A stretch of 64,000 nt of DNA from Ailanthus altissimus (Eukaryota > Streptophyta > Magnoliopsida > Sapindales > Simaroubaceae): contig OX327691.1 of the NCBI GenBank assembly GCA_946807835.1, positions 15,923,688-15,987,687 on the forward strand, read 5' to 3'. Below are positions 36,057 to 45,154 of this stretch, one piece after another. A program made the position numbers and the translations under genes. The stretch's first letter is position 1, and every line of letters begins with the position of its first letter. Under the pieces are notes generated by a model that saw only the letters and a program-made list of their open reading frames with translations, did not search any database and had not been told where the DNA came from.

Positions 36057-37100
36057 TGTTGGCTGAAAAAAATAATTTCAGGGGCCAACAAGCTTTGAAT
36101 TTGTTTTGTTGCAAGAATCAGTACGTTGTGTTTCATCTAACTGGGTTTGAAACTTCGAACTTTGTTGTGATGATAAAACACATACAAAACACTGAAACTA
36201 TCATTAAGACCTGCCAGAGTGGGTTTCGGTAAAGAATCTCCGATGCTTAAGTTAGATATGGCTATTTAGTGAGGTTTGAGGGGACAAAAAGAACAAATCT
36301 AGAAAAAAAAAAGTAGCAAAAACTCAGATACCAAAACTTTTCTCTCTCTTCTGCATAGTTTCCTCACCTATTTATAGCATCGGTCTTCTGAAAATATTTC
36401 TCATACTTATCTTTCGCCGGTGTTATGGTTGTTTTGAATAAATCTTTGGTTTCAAGTAAGTTTTGATTATTTTGAGTTATTCTCTAATCTCTTGGCGTAG
36501 TTTGCGGGATTGTTTCCTAAAGGCACTATAGTTTTTCTTCCCGTACAATTCTATTTCCTTTGTGATGTTGGTTTCTTATTTTGTCTTTTCCATATTAAGA
36601 CTAATAATTCTTGCTCGACTCAACTATTTCTATTGTGATGACAGTTTGGAATTTCTTACCATGCTGGTCCTTCTTATAATGTACTGGATTCTAGTTAGCC
36701 TAAGTCTTGTTTATATGGACCGAGCAGATAGCTATGTATCTATCCTTATGGTAGTACCTAATCAGAATGTAAGGTGCTCAGTTCTGGGTAAATTTGTTAT
36801 CGAGCCAATTTTCTTTATGTTCTGTTTGTCTTAGTCTTGTAGAAGTTTATGACTCTAGTCGGCTTGGTCGTAAGTATACAAGACTGATGCCTAAGCTACT
36901 CAAACTAAACTTGATCCAAGCGATCGAGCTGGTTTTATACTTGAAGCTTATTCTGAGACCTAATTTTATCACGTCTTGATGACCTCAACTGCCTTGAGTT
37001 TGAACCTTTAAGGTTGACCCATAAAAAACTATCTTGGAGAGTTAGATTTTTGGGCCTGGACCTTTAGGGGGGAAAATGATGAAAATATAAAAACATTACA
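36057..37100 (-). repeat. 5' LTR of the gypsy element
   Basis: The 3' end on the minus strand is GCCAACA, next to the primer site. The outer end is probably TGTAATG at 37100, judged only by the TG rule. The family match with 16961-17959 supports most of its length. Confidence 0.7.
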
Positions 37101-37286
37101 AATATAAAACACGAATAAAGACACCAGCATACAGGTCGCTGCATATTATTTTAATAATAATTGATTTATCTACATAAACCATAAACAAAAAAGAAAATTG
37201 CTGTTTTTTTTCTTAATTTTTAATTGTTGGATAAACTTTTAATAAAATTTCTGTATAAATCTTTACAACAAATATTAACGTATAAT

Positions 37287-37384
37287 AGTAGAGAGGAGAA
37301 CGGGTTAACCTTTGAGGTATGCACTGATCACAAGCCTGGGCAGGCCTCTTCTAAAGAAATAAGGTTCTTTGATAAGAAAATCAG
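37287..37384 (-). repeat. Pararetrovirus terminal repeat, 3' copy
   Basis: Direct repeat of 44340-44437, about 80% identical by eye, with differences mostly G/A and C/T. On the minus strand it ends immediately before the base where the primer binding site would start. Confidence 0.85.
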
Positions 37385-37619
37385 AGATTAGGCATAAACC
37401 TGTTGCCCTAACGGCCTCTTTGCCTCGGCAGGACTTACGGCGGTTCTGGCCTATTCTAATCTTTTCTCTTAGTAATTGGAATGATTCTGGCCTCTTACAA
37501 GGATTAGAGACCCCCTCCCTTATCGGATCTTTGCTACACCATTTCTTTTCAAGACTAGAGTTGTTAAGAGAATTCTAAAGGAAACTTTAGATGAACATGT
37601 TTTATAAAACACACTGATT

Positions 37620-37625
37620 TTTATT
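37620..37625 (-). terminator. Polyadenylation signal of the pararetrovirus
   Basis: AATAAA on the minus strand, about 55 bases downstream of the TATA box. This matches the pararetrovirus layout in which the signal lies in the redundant end of the transcript. Confidence 0.55.
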
Positions 37626-37677
37626 TCTCCCAAATCTTGGTTTCCCAAGTCTTGAGTACAAACTAAACTTGAAGTCC

Positions 37678-37685
37678 CTTATATA
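37678..37685 (-). promoter_or_regulatory. Pararetrovirus TATA box
   Basis: TATATAAG on the minus strand, upstream of the terminal repeat and after the polyprotein stop, as in plant pararetrovirus promoters. Upstream are several GATAAAG/CTTTATC words. In this single integrated copy it points away from the viral genes, toward 37287. Confidence 0.65.
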
Positions 37686-37918
37686 GACTCTCGGCCCTTT
37701 ACATTATGACACTAATGGCCGACATAACATTAATGACTCGAAGACATTTTGACATAAGACCAAATTATTATAAAGACTTTTATGGCCGACTGATGACATA
37801 AAGATAAAGCTAACTTGACACACTTGTCAATAAAGCTTTTCTGATACGCTTGACATAGACATAAAGATAAAGCATACATAAGATAAAGCCATAGTAAAAA
37901 GCACATTTGTCTTTGTCT

Positions 37919-38976
37919 TCAACTCTCAAAAGACGAGTAGCTCGAGTTGTCACTATCATAGCCCTGGGTAAATTCATTGAATTGGGCCCAAAAGCTTCTC
38001 GTGTCTAGTGATGTGGGTTCCATTGAGCTTGTGCTTGCTATAGCGGCTGCTTCTTGTTGGATCTCACTGTCGGTTGGATAAGGTTGAGCATCTTGGAACA
38101 GTGATAAAGTCAAGTTAGGTTGTTGTAACGTGTCATCTACTTGCATGTGGTCGCATGGCACGCTTGGTTGTGGGACATTATTTGGGTTTGGAGTGTGGTG
38201 ATGATGTCTAACATAGTCAGTCTGCCTGTGATGTGTCAGGGAGGTTTGAAGCTGGTTCTGCGAAAAATGGAGTCTGCATTATTCATTCTTTCGAAAAAAT
38301 CTGGCGACACATTTTTCCAAGGTGCTTGGTCTTCAGGAGAAATCCATATTGATGGAGGAATTATTTGGTTTTCTTCTGCCATGACTTTTTCTAGAGCTCT
38401 CATTTCCATTTTATGTTGTTCCTGAAACAGCTGCAGAGAATATGGGAAGGTAAAATAGTCCTTAACAGTGGGGTAATAATGTATCTCATGGTCTGAGACT
38501 ATTATTCCCTTTCGTTGGAGAATAAGGATTGTCCATAGGTGTCTTGGTTGAACTGCACTGTTGAGATGTTTATACAGCATGTATTGTAGTTTGTTTATCC
38601 ACCAGGATTTTGGGTAGAACCATTGGAGAAAAATACAAACTGGGTCATCGTCTTCATGTTGCTGTATCCATTCAAGGGTTATCTGTAATGAAAAATCCAT
38701 AGCAATGGTGTATAAATCCAGTAAGTACCAAAGTAAGTACAGGACAGTTTTGGACCATTTTTGGAAGGGAGTGGCTCGGTGAAGATGGAAAAATGGACAA
38801 TCCAAATTGGAAAGAGGACTTCCAATTATAGAGTATCCATGTTCTTGGACTGCTTGTAGGGCATAGCTGCATATCAATTCTTTGGCTGCAGAGTGGAGGG
38901 TTCTGGTTCGGATAAGTTCTGGTAGTTCAGATGGGACGAAAAGTACAGGAGGTTTGACTGTGAAGTTACTCATCAT
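37919..38976 (-). pseudogene. Pararetrovirus polyprotein C-terminal region
   Basis: After RNase H, a long uninterrupted stretch (38976-38236, 246 codons) follows in the same frame as Pol and contains a tryptophan-rich middle (YPKSWWINKLQYML). A stop and frame change lead to a short acidic tail (38161-37919) ending YSSFES before a stop. Petuviruses carry a C-terminal region here without an assigned function. This is the longest unbroken reading in the element. Confidence 0.65.
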
Positions 38977-39039
38977 AAAGATGGTGAGCTGTTTTTTCTT
39001 TGTTGTTGGTGGAATGGTTGTGGGGCTCGGGCTTTTTAT

Positions 39040-39540
39040 AGGATTTCGTGAAAGAAAATCTACAATGGTGTTATCTTTTCCTTTTACGTGGATGACGTCA
39101 AAGGAGTAGTTGAAGAACCATCTCTACCATCTCAATAATTGTGTTGGTGGAATCTTTTTCTACTTAAAATTGAGCATGTTGGGAAAAGCTGACATATCGA
39201 TTTCAATTTGAAAATGATGACCAATTAAGTAGAACTCGAATCTCTCAATGCCACGCTTTACAGCTAATATTTCCTTGTACATGCTGTGGTAGTGGATTTT
39301 TGAGTCAGTAAAACTGCCACTTTTGTATCCACATATCTTTCTTTTTCCATCGAGTTCTTCAAGAAGAATTGCACTCCAGTATAAATCACTTACATCTGTT
39401 TTCAAAATTCTTTTCCCCGATGAGGTAATCTGGAGTGGTGACAAAGTCTCTGCTATCTCTTTCAACTTTTTGACAAATGTAGTTTGCTCATGGGACCAAG
39501 GTGGATGATTTTTTCTGAGCATTTAGTAGAGCGATTTTGT
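39040..39540 (-). pseudogene. Pararetrovirus RNase H
   Basis: The minus-strand reading LKTDVSDLYWSAILLEE carries the first catalytic Asp of viral RNase H. It continues through YHSMYKEILAVKRGIERFEF (catalytic Glu) to HVKGKDNTIVDFLSR. Stops occur just before MLRKNHPP and near 39160, so it is broken. Confidence 0.85.
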
Positions 39541-40300
39541 CAACTGGGCCAAGTTCTGGATAAAGTCGGACATGTAGTTGACAATTCCCAAGAATTGTTG
39601 AAGTTGTGTGCTGGATAAGTTTTCTTCTGAAAATTTAGTGAGCTGTGTGGCAATATGGGGTTAAAGTGTGAACTGTCCATTGTTGATTGTCATTCCCAGA
39701 AAGTCAATCTGGCCGTGGCCCACTTGACATTTTGTTGGAGAAATCATAATGCCATATTTGTGCAAGAGGGACCCAAAATGCAAAATCAACTGGTGATGGC
39801 TATCTGCATTATCTGAAAATAACAGAATGTCATCAATATAGATGAGTGCTATTTTCGAGATTGGCTCATATATCTGCATTATTGCTTTCTGGAATAGTGA
39901 AGGGGCTAGCTTGAGTCCAAAGGGAAGAACTGTCCACTGAAAATGATGTTGGGGGGTACAGAATGTTGTTTTGTGGCTGTCTTCTGGATCAATTCCAAGC
40001 TGCCAGAATCCTGATTTAAGGTCAAACTTTGAAAACAGTTTTGCTATGGATATTCTGGAAAAGAGTTGTTGTCTGTTGGGTAGTGGAAACTTGTCATCCT
40101 GCAAAAAATCATTAAGAGGTTGATAATTTATTACAAGACGCAATTTGCCTCTGACTTGTTCACTTCTTTTGTTGACATAGAAAGTTTGACAGGCCCATTG
40201 TGAACTTGTTGGCTTGATCAATCCTTCATTCAAGAGCTGAGTTAATTCATCTTTGGCAAGCTAGAGATGTTCTGGTGATATGCCTGGATGGCTTGCTTTT
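39541..40300 (-). pseudogene. Pararetrovirus reverse transcriptase
   Basis: Shows KLRLVINYQPLND, FSKFDLKSGFWQLGI, TVLPFGLKLAPSLFQKAI and ALIYIDDILLFS, with the catalytic YIDD intact, then QIDFLGMTI. The middle piece (40233-39661) is open for 190 codons, but stops lie in frame just upstream (near 40261) and at 39661 and 39523. RT of this spacing is typical of Caulimoviridae. Confidence 0.92.
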
Positions 40301-40425
40301 GTTGGGTTGATGGCTTCGTTTTTCTTGAATGGGAGTTTGATGAAAAATGATTGATTTTTTCACAGAGGATTTGGACATTTGAGAATAAACTCTGAATGAC
40401 TGTTGGTGGCTAATTGGGCTTTGAT

Positions 40426-40947
40426 TTAGTCAAAGGTGATTGTTATGTTGTCAAGAGTGAAATAGTTTGGAATTGTGGTCCAAGGAAGGAAATGGGCTTT
40501 GAACAGTAATTCATTGAGCCTGGGCTGGACTCTTTTTTGTAACAGTTTTTGGATAAGATCAAACCCAATAACAATATCTTTACCGGGTAAATCAGATCCT
40601 AAAAGCTTATGTTTTATCATTAGTCCAGGAAAGAACTTGAGATAAATTGTTTTACTGATAAGATTAACAGTAAACAATTCATCATTAGTAGCTCTAAAGA
40701 TCTATTGGTATGGTTTCCACTACTGGCTTAGTAAGATGGCTGGGTTTAGAATAAAGGCAGCAGCTCCTGTATCAAGAAGTCCTGAGACTTTGATCGGGTT
40801 ATCATACTTGGTGGGAAGTATTTGGATTTCTATCATGGGGACTGAAATTGAGGACATGGATGGATTGGTTAAAAGGTATGGTTCGGGTTGGATTTTTATG
40901 GAATCTGTAATGGAGTCTGTTTCTGAGTCTGAGGATGAGAGGACCAA
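40426..40947 (-). pseudogene. Pararetrovirus aspartic protease
   Basis: GLLDTGAAAFILNPA contains the DTGA active site, preceded by IEIQILPTKYDNPIKVSG. It follows the coat-protein knuckle and precedes RT. Stops at 40972, 40720 and 40426 cut the region. Confidence 0.82.
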
Positions 40948-40971
40948 GATTGTATCACTATCTGGTTCTGA

Positions 40972-42380
40972 CTATTCTGAATAGATTGATTCGAGATCAA
41001 CCTGTTCTGGATTACAATGGGAAACAGTAGTAATGGCAGCAAAGACTTTTTTCTTTTTGGCATTTTGTGGGCACTGTTTGGCAAAATATCCTTTTTGTTT
41101 GCAGATGAAACATTTGTTGGATTTTTTGGACAGAGCTGACCGTTGTTTGAAAAAACGTTTCTTCCTTAGCTTGTATGGAGACTGGAACTTGAGTTTCCTG
41201 TAGTGTTGTTTCTTTTTCACACTACAACTATAGCTTCCTGATTTTGGACATTTGATCAGCAAGTCTGGTCTTTCACATGCTTTTTGAATCTTTTTTCTTG
41301 TATGATCAAAATCTTTGAAAAATTTGTGACGTGCACACAATTTATCAAGTGCAAGCATGATGGATTGTTGGATGATGCCAATTGAGGTATTTGCAAGAGT
41401 TTTTCCTTTAGCTTCAATGATTCTGAGTGCTTCTTGTCCCAAGGGTTCTGGAACAGAATTCAGATATGCTCGTTTCAAGTTGGATCGTCTATTCCAAGCA
41501 TATAGTATCTAGATACTGCCTTTTTAAAATGAAGCTCAAGATCTTTTCGCTTGAATGAGCAACATCTTAGCTTGAAAAATTCTTCTCTAGCTTTATCCAT
41601 TAGGTGTGCTTCTTCACCTACAAATTCTGCAAAGATAAAGCTGATGAACTGTTCAATCGTGGGTGCTTGTTGTAGCATTATTTGGCGATAATCTCCGAGA
41701 TGTAGATACCAATACTTGAGAATTCCCTGGAATTTTGCAATTGCTTTGTGTATGACATTAGCAATGGTTTCATGTGGCTTTTGGGTCTCAGTTATACACC
41801 ATGCTTGAAATTCAAAAATTTGTTCAACCCACTTAGTAGGGGGAACGTCATCAAGAGTGAACCAGTGTTTCTTTTCAGATGAGTTTTCTGCAGGTTTTGT
41901 TGGTTGGGTTCAGAGAATAGAGTATATTTCATCCATAGAAGATGAATCATATTCTTCTGTTTGAGGGTGTGACGGTTGTGAGTCCACAGGGGTATTCATA
42001 AATTGGGGCTGGGTAACTGACTCTAAGTCAGAAGGAGAGTTTGGTGTGGACATGGTTGTGGTTGGTTGACTAAGAACAGAGATAGTTGGTGACTTTTGGT
42101 TTAGGGCCATGAATTGGGCTTTGGAGGCTGGTGAAAATATTTGTGGCATCGGTAGGGCCATGAATGGCATAGAGACTTTTGGAAGTCTTGTCTGTGGAAT
42201 TATTAGGTCTGTTGTGAAAGAAAGGATTGGGTTTGTTGACTCTGTACTGGATTTAGGAACTGGTTTTTCACGACTTGTACTGGCATGTCTTCGAGTGTGC
42301 TCTTTTATCTTTTTCTTTGGGATAAGCTTGGAGCTGTCACCAAAAATGGAGAAAGAACTGGTACCAAAAGATTGTGACAT
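40972..42380 (-). pseudogene. Pararetrovirus coat protein region with CCHC-like knuckle
   Basis: Coat-protein-like motifs include a tract around WYLHLGDYRQIML (41700 region), FKKAVSRYYMLGIDDP, then, after a one-base frame change near 41480, KRAYLNSVPEPLGQEALRII. The zinc knuckle reads CFICKQKGYFAKQC, with Tyr in place of the His. The upstream part (42380-41910) is Ser/Thr/Pro-rich. A stop at 40972 separates it from the protease. Confidence 0.8.
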
Positions 42381-42399
42381 CTTTGGAAGAGTGTCTGTG

Positions 42400-42660
42400 G
42401 GCTTTCATGGTTGAACAAACTCATTCTCAAGACTCTGTAGCTGTATCTTGAGATGATTTATTCTTTTTTCTTGTTCTGCAAAAGGAAGACCTTGTCTGAT
42501 AAGCTCATAAATATGCTCATTGAGAGTGCTAATTTCAAGTCGAAGTTTTTCCAGTATGGTTGTATGAGTGCTAAAGCCTGTGTCAACTTTAGCTTCTATC
42601 CGTTGCTGAGATTCTTCAATTCTCTTTAGGGCTTGGTTTTATGCAACAGCATTTTCTGAT
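42400..42660 (-). pseudogene. Pararetrovirus coiled-coil region
   Basis: The minus-strand reading contains RIEESQQRIEAKVDTGFSTH and LRLEISTLNEHIYELIRQ, heptad-like stretches that suggest a coiled coil between movement protein and coat protein. It has an in-frame stop near 42410. The function is unassigned; related viruses carry a coiled coil at this place. Confidence 0.6.
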
Positions 42661-43424
42661 TGCCAGTTTAATACTGCTTCAGCTGGGCTGATCTGCTCGT
42701 AAGAGCCATCGGGTTTTCAGATGTTTGGCTGTTTTACTTTCCACTGTTGGAAAGTATTTTCTTCTGGTTTGGTTTGGGGAGTTAATGGAGGAAAGTCTGT
42801 TGGGGTAAACATATAAGCCGGAATTGGTGTTGGAGATGGTGTACGTTTATTTTTGGGGAATGGTTTTGGTTTGTGACAGGGTTGGAAAGTCTTTGGTATT
42901 GGTTTTTGTTTTGGTGCTGAGTAAGTGACATAATAGTCAAACTTACCAGAGGGTTCGCCAAGAAGACCAACATCAGGGTCACCATCATCATATCTTTCTT
43001 TTAAGATCTGTTGAGAAGTTTTCTTCTTTTGACTTTTTCTTTTCCTTTTTTCAAAGTATTCATTATCAGAAAAAGGGTCTGACTGACATGAAGGATACTG
43101 ACAGTCAAGGTCCCAATAACAATGACCATCGGGATCTCAAAAAGGAAAGATGGGATTTCCTTCATGGTTGAAAGCGACTGCTGGCAAGTCTCTTGGTTTG
43201 TTTTGTAGTTTACTTGGCTGGACCATGAACTGTGTGGGAAAAGAACTTGGTGGTGCAGATGAACCGGGTTTTTCAAAACTTATTTCAGTTTGGCCATCTC
43301 TTCTTTGGAAGAAGTTGTGTCTGGTTGATTGTAGGGATTTTGGTGTTTGACTTTGTTTGTGATTTTATTCGTACTTGGTGATCCAAGTGTCCAGCAAGAG
43401 GTTGACAAGCTCTTCATTTGACAA

Positions 43425-44215
43425 TTATCTGGGGACGTATGTACAAGATGAGACTTTAGTGGAGTCAACAGAGATGAGTAAAGCATCCTGGTTTGAATGA
43501 GGAGTTCCAAAGTCTAAGGCATAGTTTTGGACTCGGTACACCATTTGATAGTGTAAAGTAGCCATGTAGGTTTCTGTTTCTGGAATTGCTCCTGTAATCT
43601 GGATTTGGGCTTTTAGGGCTGAGGTAAGACTCAGATCAGATATTGGCATGCAAAAGTTTGGGTACAGTGTAATCAACACTATTCCTGCATTAAGAGTAGT
43701 TTGGATTGTGCCAATACATGCTTCTTTATAGGTCGAAAACCTTGTGTCAAGTAAGGTTATTCTTCCTACAGTCTCAAGGCCTTTTCTGCCATGAAAGGTC
43801 AAAGAAATCTTACTGCTCCAAAGTGAAGATGGGTGTATCCTTACTTTAGCCATTGAGGGATAAAATCAATTGGAAACTGTATAGGGACCAACTGTTCTTT
43901 TGTTGTGGCTGGAAGGAAATAATGATGAAACTGGGTGGCTTGAACATATTCCTTGGATTTGGGTTTAGATGGAGTAACAAGATGTTTTATGGTAGTAGAT
44001 ACGGATTTCTGGGGTTTGAGAAAAGTACTGTATGGGTTGATTATAGGTAGATCTATGACAGGGATTTTGGATTCTTCAAGTAGGTAAGTTATTTCATACA
44101 AATAATCTATTTTGGACACATCTGTAGATTTGAGAGATGGTGAAGGAGTAAGAGTAGAAGATGAAGTAAATAGAATAAGTAGAGAAATAGGAGAAGAGGA
44201 AGATGAGGATTTCAT
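43425..44215 (-). pseudogene. Pararetrovirus movement protein region
   Basis: Two overlapping readings in different frames (44215-43841 and 43853-43425) fit a caulimovirid movement protein. The second has LTFHGRKGLETVGRITLLDT and, near its end, the family-like stretch around TLHYQMVYRVQNYALDFG. A frameshift near 43850 separates them. The first ATG (44215) lies 51 bases after the inner primer site. It is not functional as it stands. Confidence 0.75.
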
Positions 44216-44265
44216 ATTTTATGAACTAGAATTCTCTATACAACCTGATTAAGAATAGAAATGAA

Positions 44266-44339
44266 TGGCTCTGATACCAAGTGGAGAAGAATTCTTTATA
44301 CAACCTGACCAAAAATAAAAAGGAATGGCTCTGATACCA
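44266..44339 (-). other. Duplicated tRNA-Met primer binding site of the pararetrovirus
   Basis: TGGTATCAGAGCCA occurs twice on the minus strand, at 44339-44326 and 44279-44266. They are part of a 60 bp tandem duplication that also repeats GAATTCT(C/T)TATACAACC. This is the initiator tRNA-Met primer site from which minus-strand viral DNA starts. Confidence 0.9.
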
Positions 44340-44437
44340 AGTAGAGAAAAGAACAGGTTAATCCTTAAAATATGTACTGATCACAAGCCCAAACAGACAT
44401 CTTCTAAAAAAAAAGATTCTTTCAAAGAAAACATACC
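44340..44437 (-). repeat. Pararetrovirus terminal repeat, 5' copy
   Basis: Direct repeat of 37287-37384, including CTGATCACAAGCC and TTCTTTCAAAGAAAA-like ends. It lies directly upstream (minus strand) of the outer primer site. Confidence 0.85.
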
Positions 44438-44438
44438 A

Positions 44439-44551
44439 AGATAGAAATCGAGTAATTATTTATTTATTTACATTTCTTTTTAAAAACCATTAAAAAGATA
44501 GAAATCGAGTAATTATTTATTTATTTACATTTCTTTTTAAAAATCATAAAC
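44439..44551. repeat. 57 bp tandem duplication at the virus/host junction
   Basis: Two nearly identical adjacent copies begin AGATAGAAATCGAGTAATTA at 44439 and 44496. The array starts one or two bases beyond the last recognisable viral sequence. Confidence 0.88.
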
Positions 44552-45153
44552 TTTTTTAATTAAATTTAATTTAGGAATATATTGACATTGTACAGCGGAG
44601 TAGCGTAGTGACGTTCTCATTAGTTACGATGGAATGGATGAGCAGAAATCTCATTTGATCACTCCATCCGTGCCCCACGTGTTAAGATCAGCGCGTACAC
44701 ACGAAAGCAAGTGTAATGCGTTACAACATGCTATCTAAATTCCCCTATAAAAATAATCTCCCAAAACGATCCGTCTTCTCTTGCCTGCAAAAAACGCGTA
44801 TCTCTCTTATCTCTTTGTTTTTCTCTCTCTTCTTTGATAGCGAAATCGAATTACGAAAAAAAAAAAAAACACAAAAACAAAAACAAAACCGAAAACCGCA
44901 TTTTAAAAACGGATCCGAGAACCCACGCACCAGAATAACTGAAACCCTAGCCCTAGCCGCGGCCTTATCTACTTTCGAACCTGCGCGGAGCACTGAAAAA
45001 CAAATTAGATTTCAGTTAGGTACTATCAGAGTTAGGGTTTTTTTTTAGCATGCGAGGGATTTGGTTTGGGTTGGGGTAACGGTTTTGTGTTTTTGTCTGA
45101 ATGATGGAATGTGGCGGTGGTGGTGGTGGAGGTGGACGTGGTTATTGGTGGTG
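44552..45153 (+). promoter_or_regulatory. Promoter and 5' leader of the double-PZP gene
   Basis: A G-box core (CACGTG) lies at 44676-44681 and a TATA box (TATAAAAA) at 44746-44753. A CT-rich stretch (CTTGTTTTTCTCTCTCTT-like) at 44800-44840 fits a plant 5' leader. The leader would be about 370 bases long and contains two short upstream ATGs' frames (45050-45079 and 45101-45154). The viral insertion ends about 310 bp upstream of the TATA box. Confidence 0.6.
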
Positions 45154-45154
45154 A
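45101..45154 (+). promoter_or_regulatory. Upstream ORF overlapping the main start (TGATG)
   Basis: ATGATG opens an 18-codon frame with a Gly-rich peptide (MMECGGGGGGGRGYWW and stop). Its TGA overlaps the proposed main ATG by one base. An earlier nine-residue uORF is at 45050-45079. Both would matter only if the transcript starts upstream, as the TATA box suggests. Confidence 0.45.

Larger units (their letters stand above)
30915..37100 (-). mobile_element. Truncated Ty3/gypsy element (Tat-like), 5' LTR to RT
   Basis: On the minus strand the order is LTR (37100-36057), primer binding site (36051-36035), gag start (about 36030-35746), an insertion (about 35650-33396), rest of gag (about 33390-32880), protease (near 32035-31998), linker, and RT, which breaks off at 30915. 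RNase H, integrase and 3' LTR are missing here. Frameshifts and stops interrupt every part. The LTR-proximal TGGCACCGTCTTGGGAA and the RT order suit non-chromovirus plant gypsy elements. Confidence 0.8.
37287..44437 (-). mobile_element. Endogenous pararetrovirus, petuvirus-like, unit length, decayed
   Basis: On the minus strand this holds, in order: a 98 bp terminal repeat, tRNA-Met primer sites, movement protein, a coiled-coil and coat protein region with CCHC knuckle, aspartic protease, reverse transcriptase, RNase H, a C-terminal region, promoter, and the terminal repeat again. The distance between repeats is 7053 bp, close to the 7.2 kb of petuviruses. One polyprotein-like reading runs from 44215 to 37919, but in three successive frames with many stops, so it is not a functional genome. 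Having movement protein, coat and Pol in one reading favours petuviruses (family Caulimoviridae). Citrus endogenous pararetrovirus is a plausible relative, unproven here. Confidence 0.9.

Noticed and set aside
16961..37100. One gypsy element spanning both LTR copies with everything else nested inside
   Set aside because: Orientation fits, but no gypsy integrase or RNase H is found between 26452 and 30915, and the outer flanks (AAGAC and AATAT) do not match as a target duplication.
38141..38425. + strand frames across the pararetrovirus (also 42109-42414, 43150-43350)
   Set aside because: They are antisense to the viral reading, with no conserved motif.
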